31,250 nt of DNA from assembly GCA_045639325.1 (NCBI GenBank), contig JAZUCU010000056.1, forward strand, positions 1 to 31,250, in the 5' to 3' direction. The DNA is from RGIG8244 sp045639325 (GTDB lineage Bacteria > Verrucomicrobiota > Lentisphaeria > Victivallales > UBA1829). Shown piece after piece: positions 1-6,954 of this stretch. Positions within the stretch are counted from its first letter, which is position 1. Each line of letters starts with the position of its first letter. The notes under the pieces are model-generated. The model was given only the letters and a program-made list of their open reading frames with translations. It did not search any database and was not told the origin of the DNA. The translations under genes and the position numbers were made by a program.

Positions 1-143
1 AATTACCGTAGCATAAATTTTTCATCTGTCAAGCAGCAGCTCTTCACCTTTGGCTCCGACGAGTTCTAATACCCATTCTCGCCAAAGGGAGCTGCTGCCG
101 AAGAATCAAACGTAGTAATATACAAAGGGCGGCAAGAGTCAGA
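1..143. repeat. Left-edge intergenic stretch with imperfect inverted repeat
   Basis: Two arms face each other: GCAGCAGCTC at about 33-42 with CTTTGGC at 48-54, against GCCAAAGGGAGCTGCTGC at about 81-98. They could fold into a long imperfect stem with a loop of roughly 26 bases. Short open frames touch this segment on both strands: a plus frame from the edge to a TAA at 67-69, and a 27-codon minus frame ending at 22. Neither can be judged as coding. It may be the 3' end of something to the left, or a dispersed intergenic element. The rest of 168-361 is AT-rich and I see no gene in it. Confidence 0.35.
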
Positions 144-144
144 C

Positions 145-167
145 AGCCCTTACAGGGCTTGTTTTTT
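145..167 (+). terminator. Rho-independent terminator
   Basis: AGCCCT-TAC-AGGGCT forms a 6-bp stem with a 3-base loop, followed directly by TGTTTTTT. It would end a plus-strand transcript entering from the left edge. An alternative pairing of AAGGGC (125-130) with GCCCTT (146-151) would exclude the terminator stem. Confidence 0.55.
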
Positions 168-361
168 GATTGATCCGAGTTTTTTTCGAACAGCTGAGAT
201 CTTGATTAAACTTGGGATAACATTCCTGCTCATAAACAAAAATCTGACAAAACCACTTTTTCAATAATCAATTGTCTCCCGTTCAAATACGGAGGAAATA
301 CCCGTTTTTGAAAAATTATGGGATATCTGTGAAAAAAATACGTCTTTTTTTTATTCAGAGA

Positions 362-390
362 TTGAAAAGCAGAGAAACCTGTGATATATT
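362..390 (+). promoter_or_regulatory. Sigma-70-type promoter for the small basic protein and lpxA
   Basis: TTGAAA (362-367) and TATATT (385-390) are separated by 17 bases, about 55 bases upstream of the start codon at 444. The same hexamer pair recurs elsewhere in this window. Confidence 0.55.
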
Positions 391-443
391 ACGCGAATTA
401 ACACTTGAATTTTCAACATAAAACTAAATATGGAGTTATTACC

Positions 444-548
444 ATGGGAAGACAGTACAACAAAGTCGAAAAAAGAGCTCGCCGCAAAAATTACCTCGCT
501 CGCGTCAAAGCTAAACACAACGCAGCACGCAAAGCTTCCAAAAAGTAA
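444..548 (+). CDS. Small highly basic protein (34 aa), unknown function
   Basis: This 34-codon frame begins MGRQYNKVEKRARRKNYLAR and ends in AARKASKK. About half the residues are Lys or Arg and only one is acidic, as in ribosomal or rRNA-associated peptides. GGAG at 432-435 gives a good Shine-Dalgarno site eight bases before the ATG, and a TTGAAA-N17-TATATT promoter lies upstream. The stop codon is 24 bases before lpxA, so the two are probably cotranscribed. No secretion signal or membrane segment is visible. Small basic proteins of this style occur in PVC-group bacteria and may be ribosome-associated, but I cannot assign a family from sequence alone. Translation signals and composition argue that it is real. 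Confidence 0.6.
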   Translation: MGRQYNKVEKRARRKNYLARVKAKHNAARKASKK

Positions 549-572
549 TTTTTACAACGAGATTTGATCCGT

Positions 573-1376
573 ATGGCAAATATACATCCCACCGCAATTG
601 TCGGACAGGATGTCCAGCTCGGTGAATCCGTTGAGATTGGACCTTACTGTATCGTTGACGATCATGTGACCCTCGGCGCAGGGACACGTCTCCTCGCACA
701 GTGTCACGTTGCATCTTATACCACGATGGGCGAAAACAATGTGGTGTATCCTTTCGCTTCAATCGGGCATGATCCCGAAGATTATGCTTACGATCCGGCG
801 CAGGGTCCCTCTTACACTCGTATCGGCAACAACAACAAGTTCCGCGAAAATGTCACCATTAACCGCGGTACTCATGCAGGTACGGAAACCGTGATCGGCG
901 ATGGCTGTTTCTTTATGGCCAATACACACGTCGCTCACAACTGCGTCCTCGGCAACAGTGTTATCATGGTCCCCTTCAGCGGGCTTGCCGGCTATTGCGA
1001 AATCGGTGATAAATGTCTGATTTCCGGTCTTTCAGGTATGCATCAGTTCTGCCGTATGGGCAGAATGGCTGTCCTTTCCGGCGGTTCCACTATTTCTATG
1101 GATCTGCCCCCGTTCATGATCGGTGACGGACGTAACGGCGGCGTGCGCGGTTTCAATATCGTCGGTATGCGCCGCAGCGGTTTCTCTCCGGAAACGATCC
1201 GCGCCATTAAGGATCTCTACAACATCTTCTTCCGTCATGGGCTCAACATGCCCAATGCGATCGCAAAGGCGAAAGCAGAAGTGCCGGATCTCCCCGAAGT
1301 ACGTGAATTCATCACGTTCATCGAAACATCCAAACGCGGTGTTCTCCCCGGCAATCACCACGGAAGACGTGCTTGA
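573..1376 (+). CDS. lpxA: Acyl-[ACP]--UDP-N-acetylglucosamine O-acyltransferase
   Basis: LpxA performs the first step of lipid A synthesis in the cytosol, moving a hydroxyacyl chain from ACP to the 3-OH of UDP-GlcNAc. The 267-residue product matches the usual length of about 260. It starts MANIHPTAIV and consists of left-handed beta-helix hexapeptides (IGPYCIV, IGDGCFF, VLGNSVI). The motif HVAHNC around residues 119-124 contains H122, which aligns with the catalytic His of LpxA. GMHQFCRMG is the family segment that follows. I chose the ATG at 573 over an in-frame TTG nine bases earlier because homologues start with MxxIHPTA and AACGAG lies at a usable distance. lpxD, fabZ and lpxB are not adjacent. 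The gene shows that the organism makes lipid A and has an outer membrane. Confidence 0.96.
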   Translation: MANIHPTAIVGQDVQLGESVEIGPYCIVDDHVTLGAGTRLLAQCHVASYTTMGENNVVYPFASIGHDPEDYAYDPAQGPSYTRIGNNNKFRENVTINRGTHAGTETVIGDGCFFMANTHVAHNCVLGNSVIMVPFSGLAGYCEIGDKCLISGLSGMHQFCRMGRMAVLSGGSTISMDLPPFMIGDGRNGGVRGFNIVGMRRSGFSPETIRAIKDLYNIFFRHGLNMPNAIAKAKAEVPDLPEVREFITFIETSKRGVLPGNHHGRRA

Positions 1377-1401
1377 GTCGGATACGACAAAGTGCAAAAA
1401 A

Positions 1402-1442
1402 AATCGGAATGATCGTTTTTAACCGTCATTCCGATTTTTTTG
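1402..1442. terminator. Bidirectional terminator between lpxA and the DUF1667 gene
   Basis: AATCGGAATGA (1402-1412) pairs with TCATTCCGATT (1426-1436), an 11-bp perfect stem with a 13-base loop. A-rich sequence flanks the left side and a T-run the right, so it can act for both convergent transcripts. Confidence 0.85.
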
Positions 1443-1462
1443 TGTCCTGATTCCGGAGAGTT

Positions 1463-1828
1463 TTACATTTGCGCCGGAAAATCAGAAGTAAAGATAATAT
1501 CAATTCCAGTACCGCGCCAGTTGCTGATCAGACTGGTTCCACGCAAAGCAGGTTCCGTCAAACGCATCTGATATAATTCATTCAACAAATCCGGAATCAT
1601 TTTCACCGGAACCGGGGCAGAACTGCGCACCGGAGCACAGCACCAGGAACGGTCTGCCGCAGGAACAACAGCGGTCACCGTACGACGCGGGTCTGTTGCT
1701 TCCTGAACCCCGTATGTTCTTCCGCGGGGACAGAAATTCCCGGCAACGTCAAACGTTCCGTTATCGGCAGAGGTAACAGTCAGACGGCAGCCTCTGGGAC
1801 AATTGATGCAAATCATATCTTTTTTCAT
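1463..1828 (-). CDS. DUF1667 family protein, probable Fe-S partner of FAD dehydrogenase
   Basis: This 121-residue protein begins MKKDMICINCPRGC. Four cysteines, C7, C10, C14 and C33 (in FCPRG), look like ligands for an iron-sulfur cluster or zinc. The family is known chiefly as the small third partner of operons encoding a GlpA-like dehydrogenase and an FAD/NAD oxidoreductase, exactly the arrangement here. Its start overlaps the preceding stop as ATGA (1825-1828), so translation is coupled. It is the last gene of the unit and is followed by a terminator shared with lpxA. By inference it passes electrons between the flavoproteins and a further acceptor. No membrane segment is visible. Confidence 0.85.
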   Translation of the reverse strand: MKKDMICINCPRGCRLTVTSADNGTFDVAGNFCPRGRTYGVQEATDPRRTVTAVVPAADRSWCCAPVRSSAPVPVKMIPDLLNELYQMRLTEPALRGTSLISNWRGTGIDIIFTSDFPAQM

Positions 1829-3072
1829 TTTTTCACCTCATTCAACTCAAATGTAACATCCGCTGCCGGAGTTTCCAATTGCACCTGGATCATTTCCGCC
1901 GGATTTACAAAATGTTCGGTCCAGCGCTGAATCACTTCGCCATTGCTGATGGCGGTCAATTCGCAACGTTCCGCAGAAATCACCGGACGGAAACGGAAAT
2001 GAGTCGTTTCACCCGCTGCAAATTTGGAGGGGATCACATAGCGCAATGCTGCATTTTTATGCGCCTGATAAGCAGGAGCCGGCATGGTACCTTTGAGTTT
2101 GCGGACCACAGCACGGCCGGTTTCCGCCGCTTCTTCCGCCACAAAGTCCACAAGGTCATGAACGTGACGCACATTTCCTGCACTGAACAGACCGGGAACC
2201 GTTGTTTCCCCGTTGGAATCCACAATGGCCCCATTGGTCGCCGGATCAATTGCCGCACCGAGGGGGATAATCAATTCGTTGGAGGGAATCAAGCCGACAG
2301 AAAACAATACGGTATCGCAATCAAAATGGATCTGTTTTTCCATATCCGGCACACCATTCACCAGCGGAGCAGCAGAAATACCGCTCACGTGTTCGCTGCC
2401 GCGAATGTCAACGACGGAATGGGAAAGATACAGCGGAATATTGAAGTCTTCCAGACACTGTGCAATATTGCGGATCAATCCGGAAGGATGCGGCAGAATT
2501 TCAATCACAGCAAGCACTTTTACACCGCTCCATGTCAAACGGCGTGCCATAATCAGACCGATATCGCCGGAGCCGACGATCACCGCACGTTTACCCGGCA
2601 GCATACCATTGATGTTCATCAATTTCTGAGCAGAACCGGCAGTCCATACACCGGCAGGGCGTTTCCCCGGGATCGCAAGATTGCCACGGTTCCGTTCCCG
2701 GCAGCCAGCAGTCAGGATCACAGTTTTTGCATGGAGGGTGGAAATACCGTGTTCGCCGGATGCAAGGTCAAGCTGGAAAGTACCGTCTGCCTGACGTTTG
2801 ATTTCCCGCACCGTCGTATCCAGACGGAAATCTGCACCAGCATATTTTGCCAGCAGATCTGCTTCCGCCGCGAATTCCGGACCGGTCAATTCTTTCTTGA
2901 AGCAATGAAGTCCGAAGCCGGGGTGAATGCACTGATTCAGAATACCGCCGGTACGTTTTTCGCGGTCGATCACAAGGGTGGAACATCCGGCAGATGCCGT
3001 TTCTTTTGCAGCAAACAGACCGGCTGCACCGCCGCCGATAATGGCAACATCGTAGGATAATGTTTCAATCAT
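1825..3072 (-). CDS. FAD/NAD(P)-dependent oxidoreductase (GlpA-operon partner)
   Basis: The 415-residue flavoprotein has two Rossmann motifs: GGGAAG at 13-18 for FAD and GSGDIG at 167-172 for NAD(P). The segment GGILNQCIHPGFGLHCF near 42-58 contains paired cysteines and is characteristic of the oxidoreductases encoded beside GlpA-like dehydrogenases and DUF1667. A late FSAGNVRHVHDLVDF-type segment is the second FAD-contact region of this fold. It probably takes electrons from the dehydrogenase and reduces NAD(P), or works in reverse. Both ends overlap neighbours by ATGA (3069-3072 and 1825-1828), so all members should be made in fixed ratio. The true electron acceptor cannot be read from sequence. 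Confidence 0.88.
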   Translation of the reverse strand: MIETLSYDVAIIGGGAAGLFAAKETASAGCSTLVIDREKRTGGILNQCIHPGFGLHCFKKELTGPEFAAEADLLAKYAGADFRLDTTVREIKRQADGTFQLDLASGEHGISTLHAKTVILTAGCRERNRGNLAIPGKRPAGVWTAGSAQKLMNINGMLPGKRAVIVGSGDIGLIMARRLTWSGVKVLAVIEILPHPSGLIRNIAQCLEDFNIPLYLSHSVVDIRGSEHVSGISAAPLVNGVPDMEKQIHFDCDTVLFSVGLIPSNELIIPLGAAIDPATNGAIVDSNGETTVPGLFSAGNVRHVHDLVDFVAEEAAETGRAVVRKLKGTMPAPAYQAHKNAALRYVIPSKFAAGETTHFRFRPVISAERCELTAISNGEVIQRWTEHFVNPAEMIQVQLETPAADVTFELNEVKK

Positions 3073-4535
3073 TCTTCATTACCTTTCACTTTCAAATCGC
3101 CCAAACGGCCGGTCAACAAATAACTGTTGCCGCCTTTCTTCGTCAACTCTTCCAGCGGGATCCCCGTTTCGCGGCTGATAATGTGCAGAATACGTGCCTG
3201 ACAGAAGCCGCCCTGACAACGTCCCATTCCCGCACGGGTGTAAAATTTCACGCCGTCAACGGTGATATGACCGTGACGTACCGCATCCACGATTTCGGCT
3301 TCCGTAATTTTTTCGCAACGGCAGACAAATTCGCCCCAGGCGGGATTTTCTTTATGCAATTCCGCAAGACGTTCCGGTGTACAGCCGCGTGCTTCTTCCA
3401 CGTAAGGCGCAATCCAGCGTTCTTCTGTGGAGGGAGTCAATGTCAGACCGCCTTCTTTCAGCAGTTCTGTGATGTATTCACCAACGGCCGGAGATGCAGT
3501 CAGACCGGGTGACTGAATGCCAGCCGCCTGGATAAATTGGGGCACTTTTTCGGAATAAGCAATATAAAAGTCTTCCGTACCGGTCAGCACAGGGCGCAAC
3601 CCGGCAAAGGAGCTGATCACATCCCGTTCGGAAATGCCGTTGATCATGGCTTTCACCTGATTCACAATGCGCTTGAAATTGTCCGCACTGGTAAAGTCAT
3701 CATCCTTCTCTTCCACAATGTCCGCAGTCGGACCGATCATGGTCGTACCGCCGACGGTCGGAATAACCAGCACGCCTTTACTGTGTGCAGTCGGCATGGG
3801 GAAAATCACATGATCCGGGCGGGCGGCACTGGTGCGGTCGAGCAGATATTCTTCCCCTTTGCGCGGGTGAATGGTGTATTCTTCCGCCCCGAAAGATTTG
3901 GAAATCCGGTCAGCATAAAGTCCCGCCGCATTCACAACGTATTTACAGCGGACTTTTTCCGGTTGACCGGCAATGGTGATCTGCCATTTACCATCCACAA
4001 ATTCGCCACCGGTCACTTCGCTGTCATAACAGACATCCACGCCGTTTTTCTGCGCGGATTCCAGCATACGCATACAGTAGGCAGTCGGCTCAATCACGCC
4101 GCCCTGGGGAACAAGGAAGCCACCAACAACGGTAGAAGGTAATTTCGGTTCCAGTTCCAGCAAACGTGCAGGCTCACACCATTCCATGCCTTCGATACCG
4201 TTGGCAATACCCTGTTCGTATAGTTTGCGGCACTTTTCAATTTCATTTTCCGCATAGGCAATAACCATGATCCCGCAGCGTTTGAAGGGAAAATGCAATT
4301 CCGCCTGCAGCTGATCAAACATGGGGATGCTACGGACTTCCAACTTTGTTTTCAAGGCGGTCGTTGCGTGGGAATATCCACCGTGAACGATCCCGGAATT
4401 GGCTTTGGTTACGCCCATCCCTGCATCGGTACATTTTTCCAGCAATAACGCCTTTACATCATAATGGGACAGGTGCCAGGCAACGGATCCGCCTGTTACG
4501 CCCCCGCCGATAATTACAACATCATACTCTTTCAT
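3069..4535 (-). CDS. GlpA-like FAD-dependent glycerol-3-phosphate dehydrogenase with C-terminal [2Fe-2S] domain
   Basis: The 488-residue product starts MKEYDVVIIGGGVTGGSVAW, with the FAD dinucleotide motif GGGVTG at 10-15 and a DAO-type oxidoreductase body. The C-terminus is a BFD-like [2Fe-2S] module with C405, C407, C440 and C445 (VCRCEKI and GRCQGGFC). This is the architecture of GlpA-like dehydrogenases that oxidise glycerol 3-phosphate or a related 2-hydroxy compound. An earlier in-frame ATG at 4556 exists. I chose 4535 because it overlaps the HAD stop as ATGA, has AAAAGGA upstream, and starts right at the flavin fold. There is no GlpC-type membrane anchor in the window, so the route to quinone or NAD probably runs through the two downstream partners. 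The substrate assignment is inferred. Confidence 0.88.
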   Translation of the reverse strand: MKEYDVVIIGGGVTGGSVAWHLSHYDVKALLLEKCTDAGMGVTKANSGIVHGGYSHATTALKTKLEVRSIPMFDQLQAELHFPFKRCGIMVIAYAENEIEKCRKLYEQGIANGIEGMEWCEPARLLELEPKLPSTVVGGFLVPQGGVIEPTAYCMRMLESAQKNGVDVCYDSEVTGGEFVDGKWQITIAGQPEKVRCKYVVNAAGLYADRISKSFGAEEYTIHPRKGEEYLLDRTSAARPDHVIFPMPTAHSKGVLVIPTVGGTTMIGPTADIVEEKDDDFTSADNFKRIVNQVKAMINGISERDVISSFAGLRPVLTGTEDFYIAYSEKVPQFIQAAGIQSPGLTASPAVGEYITELLKEGGLTLTPSTEERWIAPYVEEARGCTPERLAELHKENPAWGEFVCRCEKITEAEIVDAVRHGHITVDGVKFYTRAGMGRCQGGFCQARILHIISRETGIPLEELTKKGGNSYLLTGRLGDLKVKGNEE

Positions 4536-5332
4536 GCTTCCAGATCCTTTTCCCAAATCTTCTGCAGTTCGCCAAGGTCATTTACCGTATAATCAGGAAA
4601 TACGCCCGGGACTTCCGTCAAATCCGCACCCGGACCGACAAGGCGGCATGTCATAGCACCGGCATTGATGCCCAGACGGATATCTGTGCTCAAACGGTCA
4701 CCAGCCATCAAGGTTTCTTCCGGCTGAACGCCGCAACGGGCGGCAGCGGCACGGAGGAATCCGGGATCCGGCTTACCCAAAACTGTCAGTTTGCAGCCGG
4801 TAGCCGTTTCCAGACAGGCGATGAACGCACCGCAGTCCACCAGCACCGTTTCCTGGTCGGTGGGGCAGAATACATCCGGATGTGTCGCAAAAGAAGGCAG
4901 ACCTTTTTTGATGAAATAAGCAGCACGGCACAAACGTTCGTAGACCAGTTCACGGTCAAATGCCACGATGACCGCATCGGGATTTTCGTCCACGACTTCA
5001 TAACCGGCTTTTTCAAAGGTGCTGTAAATGCTCTTCATACCGAGAACGAACAGACGGCGTGCGTTGGGCAGATTTGCTTTCAGATAGTCGATTGCATAAT
5101 CGGTGGAAATATAAAATTCATCTTCCGTTGCAGTGATGCCCAGTTTTTCCAGTTTCTTCACATATTCTGCAGTACTGAAAGAGGAATTGTTGGAAAGAAA
5201 ACGATAGCCTATCCCGTTACTTTTCAAAAAGTTCAGAAACGGAATCGTCGTCGGATAAAGCCGTCCGCCATGGTAGATCGTTCCATCCATATCCAGGAAG
5301 ACCTGCTTGATTTTTTTCAATTCGCCTGCCAT
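4532..5332 (-). CDS. HAD-IIA family phosphatase (NagD/phosphoglycolate-phosphatase type)
   Basis: The 266-residue protein has the HAD nucleophile motif DMDGT (14-18), LSNNSS as motif II, a Lys in LGKPDP and the acidic motif AGDRLSTDI. The long central cap is typical of subfamily IIA. Family members dephosphorylate small phosphates such as glycerol phosphate, phosphoglycolate, pyridoxal phosphate or nucleotides. Next to a glycerol-3-phosphate dehydrogenase-like gene, a glycerol phosphate substrate is attractive but unproven. The ATG at 5332 is preferred over the TTG at 5338 because AAGGGG (5340-5345) is correctly spaced. It is first in the four-gene unit, with a promoter at 5378-5405, and overlaps the next gene by ATGA. 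Confidence 0.88.
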   Translation of the reverse strand: MAGELKKIKQVFLDMDGTIYHGGRLYPTTIPFLNFLKSNGIGYRFLSNNSSFSTAEYVKKLEKLGITATEDEFYISTDYAIDYLKANLPNARRLFVLGMKSIYSTFEKAGYEVVDENPDAVIVAFDRELVYERLCRAAYFIKKGLPSFATHPDVFCPTDQETVLVDCGAFIACLETATGCKLTVLGKPDPGFLRAAAARCGVQPEETLMAGDRLSTDIRLGINAGAMTCRLVGPGADLTEVPGVFPDYTVNDLGELQKIWEKDLEA

Positions 5333-5377
5333 TGTCAAGCCCCTTGTATTATTTATTTGTTTATTTGTTTGTTTAGT

Positions 5378-5405
5378 AATATAAAACCATTTTTTAGAAA
5401 GTCAA
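5378..5405 (-). promoter_or_regulatory. Promoter of the HAD/GlpA-like operon
   Basis: Read on the minus strand, TTGACT (5405-5400) and TATATT (5383-5378) are 16 bases apart. The start codon is about 45 bases downstream. The leader contains three TATTTGTTT-like repeats. Confidence 0.55.
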
Positions 5406-5410
5406 GTAAA

Positions 5411-5460
5411 CAACGTTTTTTATTTCTTTTTTTTGACATCGCACACTTGCAAAAACGTTG
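5411..5460. promoter_or_regulatory. Perfect 10-bp inverted repeat in the divergent gnd promoter region
   Basis: CAACGTTTTT (5411-5420) and AAAAACGTTG (5451-5460) are exact reverse complements separated by 30 bases. They lie between the two divergent transcription units and flank a TTGACA hexamer (5433-5438). A second small inverted repeat, GCCGGA (5463-5468) with TCCGGC (5479-5484), follows. Spacing near three to four helical turns suits an operator pair or loop, but no regulator can be named. The gnd promoter itself is not clear; TTGCAA (5448-5453) with ACATTA (5471-5476) is the best weak candidate. Confidence 0.35.
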
Positions 5461-5528
5461 CTGCCGGAGTACATTAAATCCGGCGCGGCAGATGGCTGCG
5501 CTGCAACAAAACTAAAGGAGGGAATCTT

Positions 5529-6944
5529 ATGAAATCACAAGCAGACATCGGACTCGTCGGATTAGGTGCCATGGGAGAAAATCTTGCACTCAATCTCAAA
5601 GATCATCAATGGCGTACCGCCCTGTATAACCGGCATGGGAAAAAAGTCAGAGAATTCATGAAAGAATATGGGGATGACTCCATGTTCATCCCCTGCATGA
5701 CGCCTGAAGAATTATGCCAATCGCTGAAAACTCCGCGTAAAATCCTGCTCACCGTCAAATCCGGCTCCGCCGTGGATGAAATGCTGCAGACATTCGTCCC
5801 CCTGCTGGATAAGGGCGATATCATCATTGATGGCGGCAACAGCGATTACCGCAACACCATCCGCCGGGCGCACGCACTGGAAGAACTCGGCATTCATTTT
5901 ATCGGATTGGGCATTTCCGGCGGAACGGATGGCGCAAGATACGGGGCATCTCTCATGGCAGGTTGTACAAAGGAAAGTCTGGAACCCGTCAAAGATATTC
6001 TTATTTCCATCGCCGCCGTCACAGCCGAGGGAGAAGTATGCTGTCTGCGTGCAGGAACCGATGGCGCGGGACATTTTCTCAAAATGGTGCATAACGGAAT
6101 CGAATATGCAGAAATGCAGCTCATTGCGGAAACCTATGCCCTGTTGAAACATCTGCTCCATTGGACGCCCGAGCAATTTCACCGGCTGTACAATCAATGG
6201 AACGATTCCGGACTGCACAGTTATCTGATGGAGATCACCGCCGATATTTTCCGTAAAAAAGATATCGACGGGTCACCATTGATCGATCACATTCTGGATG
6301 CGGCAAAGCAGAAGGGAACCGGACAATGGAGTGTGCAGAGTGCGTTGGAAATCGGCGTCCCGGTGCCCTGTCTTGCACAGGCCGTTTTTGCGCGACATCT
6401 TTCCAGCATGAAAGAGGAACGTCAACAGGCTTCTGAAATTCTGGATGAAGTCAAAGTTTCAGCAGGGAATAATTTCAACGACAGCTTTGCGGAATCGGTC
6501 CGTGCCGCCTATCATGCATCCCGGATCTGCATTTATGCACAAGGATTCCAGATGTTGAAAATGGGTGCGGAATATTATCACTGGGAAGGGATGAAACTGG
6601 ATGAAATCGCCACCGTCTGGCAGGCGGGCTGCATCATCCGCTCCGATCTGCTGAAAGAGATACGGAAAGCATACGAATCCGATCCATCCCTGCAGAATCT
6701 GCTTCTTGCGCCGGATTTCCATCATGCGGCAACAAACAATCTGCGGGATTGGCGGATTACAGCGGCAACGGGAATTTCACAGGGAATCCCGCTGCCATGT
6801 ATCACCGCTGCCCTGAATTATTATGATACGCTGATTTGTACCGATCTTCCGGCAAATCTGATTCAGGCACAGCGGGATTATTTCGGTTACCACGGGTTCG
6901 AACGCAACGATCGTCCCCGCGGTGAAGTGTTCCATTTACGGTAA
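5529..6944 (+). CDS. gnd: 6-phosphogluconate dehydrogenase, decarboxylating
   Basis: Gnd oxidises and decarboxylates 6-phosphogluconate to ribulose 5-phosphate, making NAD(P)H in the oxidative pentose phosphate pathway. The 471-residue length is standard. Visible are the nucleotide motif GLGAMG (11-16), the substrate loop GISGGTDGARYGASLMAG, and the active-site segment HFLKMVHNGIEYAE with K185, H188, N189 and E192. The C-terminal block LPANLIQAQRDYFGYHGFER is also family-typical. The usual YGPSLMPGG reads YGASLMAGC, a modest deviation. AAAGGAGG, eight bases before the ATG, is a near-ideal ribosome binding site. zwf and pgl are not adjacent. Its 3' end abuts the convergent isomerase gene with no spacer. 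Confidence 0.96.
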   Translation: MKSQADIGLVGLGAMGENLALNLKDHQWRTALYNRHGKKVREFMKEYGDDSMFIPCMTPEELCQSLKTPRKILLTVKSGSAVDEMLQTFVPLLDKGDIIIDGGNSDYRNTIRRAHALEELGIHFIGLGISGGTDGARYGASLMAGCTKESLEPVKDILISIAAVTAEGEVCCLRAGTDGAGHFLKMVHNGIEYAEMQLIAETYALLKHLLHWTPEQFHRLYNQWNDSGLHSYLMEITADIFRKKDIDGSPLIDHILDAAKQKGTGQWSVQSALEIGVPVPCLAQAVFARHLSSMKEERQQASEILDEVKVSAGNNFNDSFAESVRAAYHASRICIYAQGFQMLKMGAEYYHWEGMKLDEIATVWQAGCIIRSDLLKEIRKAYESDPSLQNLLLAPDFHHAATNNLRDWRITAATGISQGIPLPCITAALNYYDTLICTDLPANLIQAQRDYFGYHGFERNDRPRGEVFHLR

Positions 6945-6954
6945 TCAGTTACCG
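6939..6954. terminator. Hairpin spanning two abutting convergent stop codons
   Basis: CGGTAA-TCAG-TTACCG is a perfect 6-bp stem with a 4-base loop. The TAA of gnd (6942-6944) and the TGA of the isomerase (complement of 6945-6947) lie inside it. There is no T-run on either side, so termination activity is uncertain. Confidence 0.3.

Noticed and set aside
200..400. Open frame ending in KLWDICEKNTSFFYSEIEK before the small basic protein
   Set aside because: No ATG, GTG or TTG in a usable position, and it runs through the promoter of the next gene.
1879..3060. Long plus-strand frame antisense to the FAD/NAD oxidoreductase
   Set aside because: Composition is atypical, and the opposite strand encodes clear dinucleotide-binding motifs.
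6890..6915. tRNA-like TTCGAA segment near the gnd 3' end
   Set aside because: It encodes the conserved gnd C-terminus and no cloverleaf can be formed around it.
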